The notes under the pieces: model-generated | The model's input: the letters and a program-made list of their open reading frames with translations, nothing else | Database searches by the model: none | What the model was told of the DNA's origin: nothing | Program-made: the position numbers and the translations under genes | Origin: Alteromonas sp. KUL49 | GTDB taxonomy: Bacteria > Pseudomonadota > Gammaproteobacteria > Enterobacterales > Alteromonadaceae | Direction: 5' to 3' | Assembly: GCF_006538345.1 (NCBI RefSeq) | Contig: NZ_BJKL01000002.1 | Coordinates: 186,001-250,000, forward strand | DNA: 64,000 nucleotides | Part shown: positions 35,157 through 44,414 of the stretch, in pieces | How the letters are laid out: each line of letters begins with the position of its first letter | Position numbering within the stretch: position 1 is the first letter of the stretch

Positions 35157-35528
35157 ATGATTGGTTATGTCACATTAGGTACAAACGATTTAGCAAAAGG
35201 TGCAGAATTTTATGATGCACTGTTAGCTGAACTTGGTGCTGGCCGCTTTATGGAAGATGATACTTTCATTGCATGGGCAGCTAGCCCAGATCAGCCCGCA
35301 ATTTCAATAACAAAACCCTTTGACGGGAACGCCGCTACGATTGGTAATGGTGTAATGGTAGCAATGCAGGTAGATTCTGCTGAAAAGGTCGACACACTAT
35401 ATGAGAAAGCAATGGCTTTGGGTGCTACTGATGAGGGAAAACCGGGTTTTAGGAGTGATAACTTTTATGCTGGTTACTTTCGCGATTTAGACGGTAACAA
35501 GCTTAACTTTTTCTACTTCAAAGAATAA
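35157..35528 (+). CDS. VOC-family protein (glyoxalase/bleomycin resistance fold)
   Basis: A 123-residue single-domain protein. The pattern GYVTLGTNDLAKGAEFYDALL at the start and FYAGYFRDLDGNKLNFFYFKE at the end is typical of the vicinal-oxygen-chelate superfamily. Such proteins are often lyases or dioxygenases of unknown substrate; there are too few clues to name one. It stands alone, with an AGCGAGGATG-type leader and a bidirectional terminator after it. Confidence 0.78.
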   Translation: MIGYVTLGTNDLAKGAEFYDALLAELGAGRFMEDDTFIAWAASPDQPAISITKPFDGNAATIGNGVMVAMQVDSAEKVDTLYEKAMALGATDEGKPGFRSDNFYAGYFRDLDGNKLNFFYFKE

Positions 35529-35568
35529 TTGAGCAACAGCACCGTTCATTCATGTACTTTGCATATTA

Positions 35569-35600
35569 AGTGAGGTAAACGGCGATCCGCTTACCTCACT
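35569..35600. terminator. Bidirectional terminator between VOC gene and argS
   Basis: AGTGAGGTAAACGG and CCGCTTACCTCACT are complementary over 14 bases with one mismatch and a 4-base loop. It lies between convergent genes. Confidence 0.65.
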
Positions 35601-35618
35601 CATGTGATAGAGCCTAGG

Positions 35619-37352
35619 TTACATCTTCTCTAGAGTTTCAATACCAAGCAACCCTAGCCCTTGTCTCAAGGTATTTGCAGTAAGTAGTGCCAGCGAAAGA
35701 CGGCTATCGCGAACAGGTTCGCTCACATCATCTTTTAAGATTGGGCAAGCCTCATAGAAGCTCATAAATGCGCTTGCGAGCTCGTACAAGTAGGTACACA
35801 ACACGTGAGGAGTGGCTTCTCTTGACACTACGCCAATGACTTCTTCAAATTGAAGCAGTTGTACTGCCAATGCATGCTCTTTTGCATCTTCAATAGCAAT
35901 CACAACATTCAGGGTATCTGCATTTATGCCTGATTTTCTGAAAATACTTTGAATACGAGTATACGCGTACTGTAAATAAGGAGCTGTGTTGCCTTCAAAG
36001 CTCAACATGGTATCCCAATTGAACATGTAGTCAGTAGTGCGGTTTTTACTTAGGTCGGCATATTTTACCGCGCCAATGCCCACAATACGGGCAACATCGG
36101 CAAGTTCTTGCTCACTTAAGTCGTTGTCGCGTTCGGCAATTAATTTACCGGCACGTTCTACCGCTTCATCAAGTAATTCAACCAACTTAACAGTACCACC
36201 AGTACGGGTTTTAAATGGCTTTCCGTCACTGCCCAGCATCATACCAAACGGGCAATGCTCGTAAGTTTGTGCTTCGGTCATAAAGCCCGCTTTACGGCCA
36301 ACGATTTCGGTTTGCTTGAAATGATAAGCTTGTCTTGCATCGGTCAGTATAAGGGTTCTGTCTGCACGCAAGGTACCGCTGCGATATCGCATTGCCGCAA
36401 GGTCGGTAGTTGAATATAGGTAGCCACCACCAGATTTTTGCACAATGTAAACACCAGGGTTGCCCTCTTTATCGGCAAGTTCAGGAATGAAAACAACCTG
36501 TGTGCCTTGGTCTTCAACGGCTAAGTTTTGTGACTGAAGATCTTCGATAACCTTTGGTAGATCAGGGTTATATGCTGACTCTCCCATAATATCTTCACGC
36601 TTTAAGCTAACGTTAAGCTTGTCGTATACTTCTTCGGAATGGGCAATAGATACATCAATAAATTGCTTCCACAAGGCAAGACATTGTTCGTCGCCGCCTT
36701 GAAGTTTAACAACATAATCACGTGCTCTGTCGGCAAAGCCCTCTTCTTCGTCAAAGCGAACTTTGGCTTCACGATAAAAATCTTCTAAATCAGACAATGC
36801 CGTTTCAGCCACTTCTTCTTGAGCGAGCTTGTCGGAAAGGTGCGCTAGCAGCATACCGAACTGTGTTCCCCAATCTCCCATGTGGTTTTGACGAATAACC
36901 TTGTGACCCAGGAACTCCAATACTTTAACCACAGCATCACCGATGATAGTGGTACGTAAATGACCGACGTGCATTTCTTTGGCTAGGTTTGGCGACGAAT
37001 AGTCAACTACGATGGTTTGTTCTGGCGCTGAACTTACACCAATGCGCGCATCGGCTAATGAGGCTTCACAAGCCGTGCTCAACCAAGCATCGCTGATGTG
37101 AATATTTATAAAACCTGGGCCAGCAACCTCTAACTTAGTCGCAATATCATCAAGACTCACTGCGGCTACGATATCTTCTGCAATATCTCGTGGCTTTTTA
37201 CGCAATTGCTTCGCCAATGCCATAGCACCATTAAATTGGTATTCACCAAACTCTGGTCGCGCACTTCGCGCAACAGGAACGGGGGCGTTCTCTACACCCA
37301 GTTTTACAAGAGCTTCACTGAAACGGTTTACCAATAGAGCGTGTATATTCAT
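35619..37352 (-). CDS. argS: Arginyl-tRNA synthetase
   Basis: Charges tRNA-Arg in the cytoplasm. It has 577 residues. The class I HIGH motif is seen as HVGHLRTTIIGD near residue 130, with the typical VDYSSPNLAKEMH ahead of it, and the DALR anticodon-binding domain (YLQYAYTRIQSIFRK onward) forms the C-terminus. It is 14 bases downstream of prfC and probably co-transcribed. Confidence 0.96.
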   Translation of the reverse strand: MNIHALLVNRFSEALVKLGVENAPVPVARSARPEFGEYQFNGAMALAKQLRKKPRDIAEDIVAAVSLDDIATKLEVAGPGFINIHISDAWLSTACEASLADARIGVSSAPEQTIVVDYSSPNLAKEMHVGHLRTTIIGDAVVKVLEFLGHKVIRQNHMGDWGTQFGMLLAHLSDKLAQEEVAETALSDLEDFYREAKVRFDEEEGFADRARDYVVKLQGGDEQCLALWKQFIDVSIAHSEEVYDKLNVSLKREDIMGESAYNPDLPKVIEDLQSQNLAVEDQGTQVVFIPELADKEGNPGVYIVQKSGGGYLYSTTDLAAMRYRSGTLRADRTLILTDARQAYHFKQTEIVGRKAGFMTEAQTYEHCPFGMMLGSDGKPFKTRTGGTVKLVELLDEAVERAGKLIAERDNDLSEQELADVARIVGIGAVKYADLSKNRTTDYMFNWDTMLSFEGNTAPYLQYAYTRIQSIFRKSGINADTLNVVIAIEDAKEHALAVQLLQFEEVIGVVSREATPHVLCTYLYELASAFMSFYEACPILKDDVSEPVRDSRLSLALLTANTLRQGLGLLGIETLEKM

Positions 37353-37366
37353 AGTTTGTCTTAGTC

Positions 37367-38956
37367 TTAATTTTCGCGAGTATTTTTGAAATCGATATCT
37401 GGGTAACGTTCTTGCGACAGTTGCAAGTTCACCATGGTCGGCGCTATGTAGGTAAGGTTGTCACCACCATCTAGCGCTAAGTTTTGCTCTGCTTTTCGGC
37501 GGAATTCGTCGAGTTTTTTCTCGTCACTTCCATAAACCCAGCGTGCAGTGGCAACGTTAACATGCTCGTACATGGCATCAACGTTGTATTCTGCTTTTAA
37601 TCGAGCAACCACCACGTCAAACTGAAGTACACCGACAGCTCCGACAATCAAATCATTGTTAGCCAATGGACGGAAAACCTGTACTGCACCCTCTTCTGAC
37701 AGCTGAATAAGTCCTTTGAGCAACTGCTTTTGCTTAAGTGGATCTTTCAAGCGAATACGCTTAAACAGCTCTGGTGCAAAGTTTGGAATACCAGTGAAGC
37801 GATAAGAGTCACCCGCAGTGAAGGTATCGCCGATTCGGATGGTGCCGTGATTATGCAACCCAATAATATCCCCTGCGTAAGCTTCTTCTAACAGCGCGCG
37901 ATCGCCCGCCAAGAAAGTTAACGCGTCAGAAATACGCACGTCTTTGCCAATCCGCGTATGGCGCATTTTCATGCCTTTTTCATACTTACCGGACACAATG
38001 CGGCAAAAGGCAATACGGTCACGATGTTTGGGATCCATATTGGCTTGAATCTTAAATACAAAGCCACTGAACTTTTCGTCTGTTGCATCTACCGTACCTG
38101 CGTCGGTCTCGCGACCTTGAGGCTTAGGCGCCCATTCAACCAGGCCGTCCAACATATGGTCTACACCAAAGTTACCCAATGCAGTACCAAAAAATACCGG
38201 TGTGAGTTGGCCGTCTAAAAACAACTCTTGGTCAAACTCATTCGATGCACCAGTGACAAGCTCCAGCTCTTCACGCAGCGTTTCCGCGAGGTCTGAACCA
38301 ACGGCTTCATCTAGCTCGGGGTTATCCAGTCCTTTGATGATACGTACATCCTGAATCGTATGTCCCTGACCGGTTTGATACAAAATGGTTTCTTCACGAT
38401 GCAGATGGTACACACCTTTGAAGCTTTTACCGCAGCCAATAGGCCAAGTAATGGGCGCACATAAAATATCTAGCTCGGTTTCTACTTCATCAAGCAATTC
38501 CATGGGGTCACGAATATCGCGGTCCAGCTTATTCATAAAGGTGATGATGGGCGTGTCGCGAAGGCGGGTAACTTCCATAAGTTTACGGGTTCTGTCCTCA
38601 ACACCTTTCGCAGCGTCGATCACCATTAAACAAGAGTCAACCGCGGTAAGGGTACGATAAGTATCTTCGGAGAAGTCTTCGTGTCCTGGGGTATCTAAAA
38701 GATTGACCAAATGATTACTGTATGGGAACTGCATCACAGAGGTAGTCACTGAGATACCACGTTCTTTTTCCATTTCCATCCAGTCGGACTTAGCGTGTTG
38801 CCCTGACTTTTTACCCTTTACGGTACCAGCGGTTTGCAGAGCGCGACCAAAAAGAAGGACCTTTTCGGTGATGGTCGTTTTACCGGCATCCGGGTGAGAA
38901 ATGATTGCGAAGGTACGACGCGACGCAATTTCAGTGGCCAATTGAGAATTTGTCAT
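37367..38956 (-). CDS. prfC: Peptide chain release factor 3
   Basis: A translational GTPase that removes RF1 and RF2 from the ribosome after peptide release. It has 529 residues. G motifs seen: G1 [10 protein letters not shown]3 [16 protein letters not shown]4 NKLDRD. The domain II and C-terminal regions follow the EF-G-like RF3 pattern. Confidence 0.96.
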   Translation of the reverse strand: MTNSQLATEIASRRTFAIISHPDAGKTTITEKVLLFGRALQTAGTVKGKKSGQHAKSDWMEMEKERGISVTTSVMQFPYSNHLVNLLDTPGHEDFSEDTYRTLTAVDSCLMVIDAAKGVEDRTRKLMEVTRLRDTPIITFMNKLDRDIRDPMELLDEVETELDILCAPITWPIGCGKSFKGVYHLHREETILYQTGQGHTIQDVRIIKGLDNPELDEAVGSDLAETLREELELVTGASNEFDQELFLDGQLTPVFFGTALGNFGVDHMLDGLVEWAPKPQGRETDAGTVDATDEKFSGFVFKIQANMDPKHRDRIAFCRIVSGKYEKGMKMRHTRIGKDVRISDALTFLAGDRALLEEAYAGDIIGLHNHGTIRIGDTFTAGDSYRFTGIPNFAPELFKRIRLKDPLKQKQLLKGLIQLSEEGAVQVFRPLANNDLIVGAVGVLQFDVVVARLKAEYNVDAMYEHVNVATARWVYGSDEKKLDEFRRKAEQNLALDGGDNLTYIAPTMVNLQLSQERYPDIDFKNTREN

Positions 38957-39089
38957 AGATAAATCTGCACAGCGGCACCACGCAACATCATGCTGTGCCG
39001 AAATATTAATACGAGTTTAGAAATTGCGCGGGATTATACAAGAATACGTCCGCTTGTTATAGCGGATTACATTGAATATTTATCCGCGA

Positions 39090-39542
39090 CTAGTAAAGGC
39101 TTAACCCCATTATCACCGCATCTTCACGGCCATTTTCGGTGGTGTAGTAATCTTTGCGGATGGAGACCTGTTCGAAACCTAAAGATAAATAAAGCGCTTT
39201 TGCGACAGAATTTGATGCTCGCACCTCTAACCAAAGTTTTTCTACACCACTATCTTTACAATAGCTCACAAGGTGTCGCACTAGCGCTTTACCAAGCCCC
39301 TTGCCCCTTTGCGATGACGATACGGTAATATCAGTTAGCGTAGCTTCATCAGCAATGCACTGAACAATGGCATAGCCTTGTACACTATTAGCATGTGTAA
39401 CTACCCAGCAGCGATAGGTTTTGTGCGTACTTTCACAAAAAGTATTGAATGACCAAGGCGTCACATGGGCACTTTGATGTAATCCATGTGCTTGCTGAAG
39501 CTGATTGTCATCAATGTTTTGGCTAATAAGCTGAATATTCAT
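39090..39542 (-). CDS. rimI: Ribosomal protein bS18 N-acetyltransferase RimI
   Basis: GNAT-family N-terminal alanine acetyltransferase of 150 residues. The acetyl-CoA loop SSQRGKGLGKALV is near residue 77, and LEVRASNSVAKALYLSLGFEQV is the typical C-terminal part. Its ATG overlaps the holD stop (TAAATG), the same gene order as in E. coli, so the two are coupled. Confidence 0.92.
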   Translation of the reverse strand: MNIQLISQNIDDNQLQQAHGLHQSAHVTPWSFNTFCESTHKTYRCWVVTHANSVQGYAIVQCIADEATLTDITVSSSQRGKGLGKALVRHLVSYCKDSGVEKLWLEVRASNSVAKALYLSLGFEQVSIRKDYYTTENGREDAVIMGLSLY

Positions 39543-40040
39543 TTATTGCGTTGAATTCGCTCTTTCGCATAAAACCTGCCACAAGGCTTTCTTGTGCACA
39601 GCCGTTAACTCAGAGGGTATACAAGGCAACACCAAATGGGTTGGTGTAAGTTGAAATGCCTCGCCCACAACAATTTGGCTGCTATTAAAAGTCATTCCAC
39701 AAATCAAAGTCGCGTTGAGAACGTCATCAATAATGGCCTTACTAATGCTGAGTTCTGACGCAGATAATGGGGAGAATTCAGGGATTGATGGCGCGGATTC
39801 CACAACTGGCACTTCTGGCTGAGGTGTTTCATCTGTCGATGTGGCCATCACTTGACGAAGTGCTGATAATCGCGCCTGTTTCTCTTCTTTATTCAGTGGG
39901 GTGCTGGTAACGGCAGCAACCTGAGGTTCTTTTTGACTCACCACTTGTTGAACGTTATCTGTTTGATTTTCCGACTTTGCGACGAACACAGGTATTCCCA
40001 TGTGTTGGAGAATAGCACTTTGATAATCGGATAAAGACAT
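39543..40040 (-). CDS. holD: DNA polymerase III psi subunit
   Basis: Part of the clamp-loader complex; links it to single-strand binding protein through chi. It has 165 residues. The N-terminus LSDYQSAILQHMGIPVFV and C-terminal EAFQLTPTHLVLPCIPSEL fit HolD, although the family is very divergent; a low-complexity linker (about 30-95) lies between. The position directly before rimI is the strongest support. Confidence 0.82.
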   Translation of the reverse strand: MSLSDYQSAILQHMGIPVFVAKSENQTDNVQQVVSQKEPQVAAVTSTPLNKEEKQARLSALRQVMATSTDETPQPEVPVVESAPSIPEFSPLSASELSISKAIIDDVLNATLICGMTFNSSQIVVGEAFQLTPTHLVLPCIPSELTAVHKKALWQVLCERANSTQ

Positions 40041-40226
40041 TAGATAATGAGGGCGAGTTGCAAAAACTTGCCTTAGTTTATAACAGTAAGTCGATAATTG
40101 GCAGTACCGAGGGTCGATCTTCTTTTATTATCATGGACTGAAGTACGAAAATAAACATACCGAATGGCGTGAAGTCACTGGTTATATTGAACCGTCACAC
40201 CTAGACAACTAAAAGGTCAATTAACA

Positions 40227-40895
40227 TTGTTTTACCATAGCTTAGGAATACTTAGTTCCGTTGTTTTCATGCTAACTTGGTATGGTTTAACTCGTCAGCT
40301 CATCAAAATTTATAGACGTCGACAATCAAATCTTTTAGGTACAGATGGTTTATCACTGAATCAATTTGGCTCGAGTTTTTTTGCCTTTTACGCGAGCTTT
40401 ATTGTAGGAATAGCGTCTGCCGATTTTAATCACTACTTAGTGTGGACACGAACAGGGGCGCTCTTTCTCACTTTGTGTGTACTTTATTACCTATGGCAAG
40501 ATCGGCCGTCGTTACGGGTAAGAAGCGTATTATATGGATCAACTGCCTGCTTTATCGCTGGGTTTATTGCTATGAGTTTTAGACCCCTACCCGCCTATAT
40601 TATTCACAACACTGACATTATTGTGGTGGTCATTACTCTCGTATTACTGCAAGGGACTATTGCTCAAATACGTATGCTGTATCGTAATCAAGAGGTTGGG
40701 GCGCTCTCCTTCTCGTTGTTACACAGTATTCTGCTCAAAGATGTCACGACGCTAGCGTTTTTATTCACGCTACCTATTGCGACTGCCTGGCCTCTAATAC
40801 TATTGAATGGATCGAGCATTGTGTCTCGTGGAATTTTACTTCTGTTGATGAGGCGAAAACAGCGATTAGCTAATAATTCATCACTAATGCATTAA
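40227..40895 (+). CDS. Membrane protein with PQ-loop-like repeats
   Basis: An integral membrane protein of 222 residues with about 7 hydrophobic segments. Two similar stretches, LTRQLIKIYRRRQSN...GLSLNQF and IAQIRMLYRNQEVGALSF, resemble PQ-loop repeats found in SWEET and KDEL-receptor-like proteins, so a small transporter is possible. The start is TTG 40227 with AAAGG 11 bases upstream; no ATG or GTG upstream is in frame before a stop, and the next ATG would cut the first helix. It is the last chromosomal gene before the island. Confidence 0.6.
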   Translation: MFYHSLGILSSVVFMLTWYGLTRQLIKIYRRRQSNLLGTDGLSLNQFGSSFFAFYASFIVGIASADFNHYLVWTRTGALFLTLCVLYYLWQDRPSLRVRSVLYGSTACFIAGFIAMSFRPLPAYIIHNTDIIVVVITLVLLQGTIAQIRMLYRNQEVGALSFSLLHSILLKDVTTLAFLFTLPIATAWPLILLNGSSIVSRGILLLLMRRKQRLANNSSLMH

Positions 40896-40962
40896 GGGTG
40901 ATTTATACAGATGTTTGGTAGAGACTATAATGCTTAATTTGAAGCGTTTGAGAAAGCCACTG

Positions 40963-40990
40963 AAAGTGGCAGGGGTGGAGGGACTCGAAC
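40963..40990. repeat. Island left attachment repeat (attL)
   Basis: 28 bases (AAAGTGGCAGGGGTGGAGGG then ACTCGAAC) identical to 51503-51530; with one mismatch the match extends back to 40955 / 51495 (36 bases). It carries the 3' 24 bases of tRNA-Trp including CCA, plus the start of the hairpin after it. Confidence 0.9.
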
Positions 40991-41160
40991 TTCACCAATC
41001 TGAAAACCAAAAAAACCATTTACTTCAACAACTTAATTCCATTATTAAAACCGACAATAATTTCATATTTGTCTATTTTTAAAAAACATCCCTGTTTTTT
41101 AAGCTTACATATTCGGTTAAACCCTAGTACCACTAAGATACCAAAATTTATAGGGTTTGC

Positions 41161-42239
41161 CTATTTAGTTAAAATACCTAACTTATCAAGATAAACGATA
41201 TTAGATTGATCTTCCTGAGCTAATGGGGCTGGGTCCACGTCTAGAACATCTCTGTAGTAGAATTCCTTAGTTACGGAGATAGAAGAGTGGCCCATCAACT
41301 GAAAAGCTTTTTCTAACGTTCCTGTTTTCACTGCCGCAACTGCCCTAAGGTCGTGTTCGGTAAAGGTTACACTAGGCAAGTATTTCATTCGAATTGCTTT
41401 GTGCTTCGCCGTACACCAAGCATTTTGAAAGCTCTTAGAGCTGCGCCTAACACCATTAACAGTAACAAAAAAATCCCAATTTTTTTGAATGGTGCTGATT
41501 TACCAAACCTAAGTTCTTTTATCTTTAATAAAATTTCCACTAACTCATCATCATATCTAACACGCATACCAAATTGATTCTTACCGTGTACAATTCTGAT
41601 TCCTACATCGTCTAACATACTAGCGTTTAATCTGAGCATGTCGGCTTGCCTTATACCTAGCTTCAATTTTAAATCGATATATAGTTTGAGCCAGTCTGGG
41701 CAGGCCTTCTTGAAACTTTGTATTACTGTATCACTTGGGATAAAACCTTTGCTTGGAACAGGAATTTTTTTTACTTTCCTTGCAGGGTTTGAATCAATTA
41801 AACATTTATCCTCGGCATAATTAAGAAATATATTTAACAGAGTCAGTTCATGGTTAGCTCGAGTAGCCCTATGAAGTTGATTATCCATGTAGAGTTGTAT
41901 TGCGTCGCGAGTGATTTCGGCTATCTTAAAACCTCTAAACGTTTCCAGAAGCTCACAAAAGCAGCGTGAATAATCTTCAAACGTTGATTCTTTAATTTCT
42001 CCAATTCGTATTTTACGTTGCAGTACAGTGTGTCCTAACTCCTCAAATGTAGTTGGGTTACTCTGCTTTTCAATAACATAGTCAACTCTTTGATAATAAG
42101 ATTTGATAGCTTCAGCATAGCTCTTGCCTAAACTAATATCTTTCTTTTTGCCGTTTGGTCGAGTTATCAAAAAATAAGTCTTAGACTTTTCGTTAAAACT
42201 CATACCTTTCGGAAGATTGTATTTGTTGCGTCTTCCCAT
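41161..42239 (-). pseudogene. int: Island tyrosine integrase, frameshifted in a T7 tract
   Basis: A phage-type tyrosine recombinase of about 359 residues if the frame is restored. It starts at ATG 42239 (MGRRNKYNLPKGMSF) with GGA 6 bases upstream. Seen: N-terminal arm-binding and SAM-like parts, then the first catalytic Arg in KLGIRQADMLRL. The frame fails at a T7 run (41467-41473), and the other frame continues as VTVNGVRRSSKSFQNAWC, then FTEHDLRAVAA (H-x-x-R), MGHSS (second His) and YYRD (Tyr). One extra T restores it. It could be a true mutation, a base-calling error in the homopolymer or -1 slippage (T TTT TTG). Confidence 0.8.
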
Positions 42240-42240
42240 A

Positions 42241-42438
42241 TCAATCCAACCTATTTTCAACAGTCCGTCTCAATATTATTGGGTATTCCCACGAATCAAG
42301 CTCGTGTGGAATCCTCATCCTTATAAGCTGCTGTACTTGCTTTTTCTTTTGTTTAAAGCCAGTTAAACGAGCAACTTCTTCTTGCGAAAGGAAAAAGTCA
42401 GTAGTACGCAAAACATTGTTGGCGTTCAAAGGAATCAT
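42241..42438 (-). CDS. DUF4224-type small DNA-binding protein
   Basis: A 65-residue protein next to the integrase, with the pattern FFLSQEEVARLTGFKQKKKQ then IPHELDSWEYPIILRRTVE, close to the DUF4224 family that accompanies phage integrases and is thought to be excisionase-like. Good GAGGA ribosome site before ATG 42438. Its stop is one base before the integrase start, so the two are coupled. Confidence 0.75.
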   Translation of the reverse strand: MIPLNANNVLRTTDFFLSQEEVARLTGFKQKKKQVQQLIRMRIPHELDSWEYPIILRRTVENRLD

Positions 42439-42896
42439 GGTGTGTCCTCAAACCGAGACCTGGAAAACAACTAGTACTTCTATTCAAAAAATATAGGAAT
42501 AGATTACAAAACAAAAAGTTGCCCTGCATAGGTCAATGAAAATTTAGCTATTGAAGATGTAAAATCTATGGACGATTTTAAGTAGGATTGACATTAAACC
42601 TCATCGAGAATAGCTGCGTTTCTTAAGTTATTCGAATGGAATAACTAGGGACTCTATTCGCGATGACTTTAGTTCCTTTGTCTCGCTGTTGAAGTGTTCT
42701 TCTTGAACTTTTTACAAGTTATTCCCTTTTTACGTCTTTTTCAATAATTTTTCCAATTTTTCGTTGCAATTATATGTTCAAGGACTATTGACAATAAAAA
42801 TGAGAAAATCTCAAACCGCAATGAATAGTGAAGAACGATTAGTCCCATTTTCTAGAGTATAAAATTACGAGCCAACTGATTAAAATTTTACCAAGT
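42439..42896. other. AT-rich intergenic stretch in the island
   Basis: 458 bases without a supported gene. It contains the DUF4224-integrase promoter side and is rich in A and T. A minus frame at 42839-43039 overlaps the next gene and lacks a ribosome site. Confidence 0.5.
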
Positions 42897-43184
42897 TCAA
42901 TCGAGCTTCTGACCAGTGAAAGTATTATAATATTCACCATCGATATTCTGTTTATACTCCCCATCGAAGGTTTTATATACTTTCCCACTAAATTGGTCAA
43001 AAGCGGGATCACCGCGGCCCGAAATATAAATAGGTTCATCCTCTTCTTTTGATTCAGACGTTAACGTTGCTATCAGGATCCTTATAAAACCCATTATCAA
43101 ATAGGTTAGACCGCGCAAAATCGCCTTAAACATGCTGCTAAGGTCAGCTCCATTGTAATGACTATCATTAGTGCCTTTTTCCAT
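42897..43184 (-). CDS. Small membrane-anchored protein of unknown function
   Basis: 95 residues with a strong GAGGAGG site before ATG 43184. One hydrophobic segment (about 19-42, MFKAILRGLTYLIMGFIRIL) is followed by an acidic cytoplasmic or periplasmic tail ending in two similar motifs (KVYKTFDGEY and EYYNTFTGQK). I do not recognise the family. Cargo of the island; role unknown. Confidence 0.65.
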   Translation of the reverse strand: MEKGTNDSHYNGADLSSMFKAILRGLTYLIMGFIRILIATLTSESKEEDEPIYISGRGDPAFDQFSGKVYKTFDGEYKQNIDGEYYNTFTGQKLD

Positions 43185-43415
43185 GATGAGTTTGCCTCCT
43201 CTGTGTTTAAAATGAGACTTAGCTATTCAAATATATTTCATGTAGTAAGATTTGATCTATAACTGGATGGTTTTGAAGCCCGAGCATTCGGTTCAAATAG
43301 CTTCTTTGAATTCTCTAACCATTAACCTTTAGTGTCGCTATTTACGAAATTCTCTCAACAACTTTAACCATATAAGATACTGAGGCTAAAACAAGGTTTT
43401 TGTAAGCCCCAAACT

Positions 43416-43441
43416 ATAAGTTTGTGCATGCACAAACTTAT
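43416..43441. repeat. 26-bp perfect palindrome, left copy
   Basis: The palindrome spans 26 bases; its central 18 bases GTTTGTGCATGCACAAAC (43420-43437) recur exactly at 45807-45824. Arms GTTTGT / ACAAAC around a 6-base GCATGC centre have the size of a tyrosine-recombinase core site. Operator function is the main alternative. Confidence 0.8.
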
Positions 43442-43602
43442 TAAAAGAAGCATTTCGCCTGAAAAGCCCCACTAAAACCAAAAACCTCATCGATTTCGGC
43501 TATCGAATTTTATGTTAAATCACTCTTTTCCCTTTTAAATCACTAAAAGCCACTACTTTTTCTAGAGTTTTAGGCATTACAAACAATATTAGCCAGCAAA
43601 GC

Positions 43603-44190
43603 ATCGAAATGACGGGTCATTTCGATAGATGCCGCTGTGTAAACGTTGGCTACGCCTCCGAACACAGCGGCATCTATGGCTTTAGTGGCTTACGCGCAAT
43701 TTTCTCTCGCAAACTCGTTTAGTGCCGTGTATTGAAAATCTATAGCTCCATCAAACTCTTTTTTTTACCTGAAAATTTCACGTACTTTTCTGTGCTCTAA
43801 TTAATTTCGAAAAAGGTAGTGGCTTTGACACTCGTGCGCTCGCGACCACGTTAAACCATTCGGCGCTTGCCTTGCAGCAAGTACGGTCACCGTCCGGCAT
43901 AAAGTGCAAACGGCTGCTCAGGCTTGAACCTGAGTTTTACTTCATTCCAGTAACGATAATCGAAATAGGAGAGACACGATGCAAAACGTCAATAAGTCTA
44001 AAGCCACGTAGCGGTGTAAACGCTGAGTATCTACCCCACTCTACTAACGGGTAGCGCTTCAGAGGTACGGTGATAGTCAAACCTGAAAACCGCGCAGTGT
44101 TTTCAAACTTGGCGAGGCTATATGTAGGCGAAAGCGGACATATGAGTCGACCCTGTGATTTCAGGGTTTTGTTCTTACAAAGTGAGGTAG
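43603..44190 (+). ncRNA. Candidate long structured RNA or multi-hairpin DNA leader of the recombinase operon
   Basis: About 590 bases packed with hairpins in series: ATCGAAATGAC / GTCATTTCGAT (43603-43626); ATAGATGCCGCTGTGT / ACACAGCGGCATCTAT (from 43625, loop 21); CTTGC / GCAAG (about 43870); CTCAGG / CCTGAG (about 43918); CTACCC / GGGTAG (about 44030); GAAAAC / GTTTTC (about 44087); ATATGT with a GAAA tetraloop / ACATAT (about 44130); ACCCTG / CAGGGT then TTTTG (about 44153-44172). No protein frame is convincing. An antisense frame of 90 codons at 43937-44209 is treated as a by-product. The last hairpin is just before the ribosome site of the next gene, so attenuation is possible. The strand is inferred from the operon. 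Confidence 0.45.
43979..44011 (+). CDS. 10-codon leader ORF
   Basis: ATG with a strong AGGAGAG site 5 bases upstream, reading MQNVNKSKAT then TAG. It lies inside the structured leader and about 180 bases before the first gene of the recombinase operon. It could be a leader peptide; its function is unknown. Confidence 0.35.
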   Translation: MQNVNKSKAT

Positions 44191-44192
44191 TA

Positions 44193-44414
44193 ATGTTGTC
44201 TAATATCAATTCAGAGTTGGCGTTTATTCGTCAATTACGTAAACGAAAACGCTACAGAAAATCTATACTGGATAAATTTCAACCGGAAATTGAACAGTTG
44301 TTTTTACATGGTGCCACTGGCACCGAAATACAATTTTGGCTCTCACGAAACAAAGTAAAGGTCAGTCTTTCCACTGTGTCTCGATGGCTGAAAAAACATG
44401 GCTATATTCGCTAA
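44193..44414 (+). CDS. Small HTH-like DNA-binding protein
   Basis: 73 residues from ATG 44193, with GAGGTAG upstream; the longer frame from 44070 has no site. The N-terminal half is basic (LRKRKRYRKSILDKF) and the C-terminal half (ATGTEIQFWLSRNKVKVSLSTVSRWLKKHGYIR) has the look of a helix-turn-helix, as in recombination-directionality or transposition accessory proteins. It overlaps the recombinase gene by 17 bases. Confidence 0.65.
   Translation: MLSNINSELAFIRQLRKRKRYRKSILDKFQPEIEQLFLHGATGTEIQFWLSRNKVKVSLSTVSRWLKKHGYIR

Noticed and set aside
43603..43680. Integron attC site
   Set aside because: The strong inverted repeat lacks paired RYYYAAC and GTTRRRY core boxes, and there is no integron integrase; the tyrosine recombinases here have no visible integron-specific insert.
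43603..44190. Group II intron or retron
   Set aside because: No reverse transcriptase gene, no GTGCG-type 5' end and no domain V pattern with its AGC and 2-base bulge; a GAAA tetraloop alone is not enough.
43937..44209. 90-codon minus-strand frame in the structured leader
   Set aside because: No ribosome site, no domain, and it lies exactly opposite the hairpin series; likely a by-product of RNA-like base pairing. It is named as a refutation test for the RNA idea.
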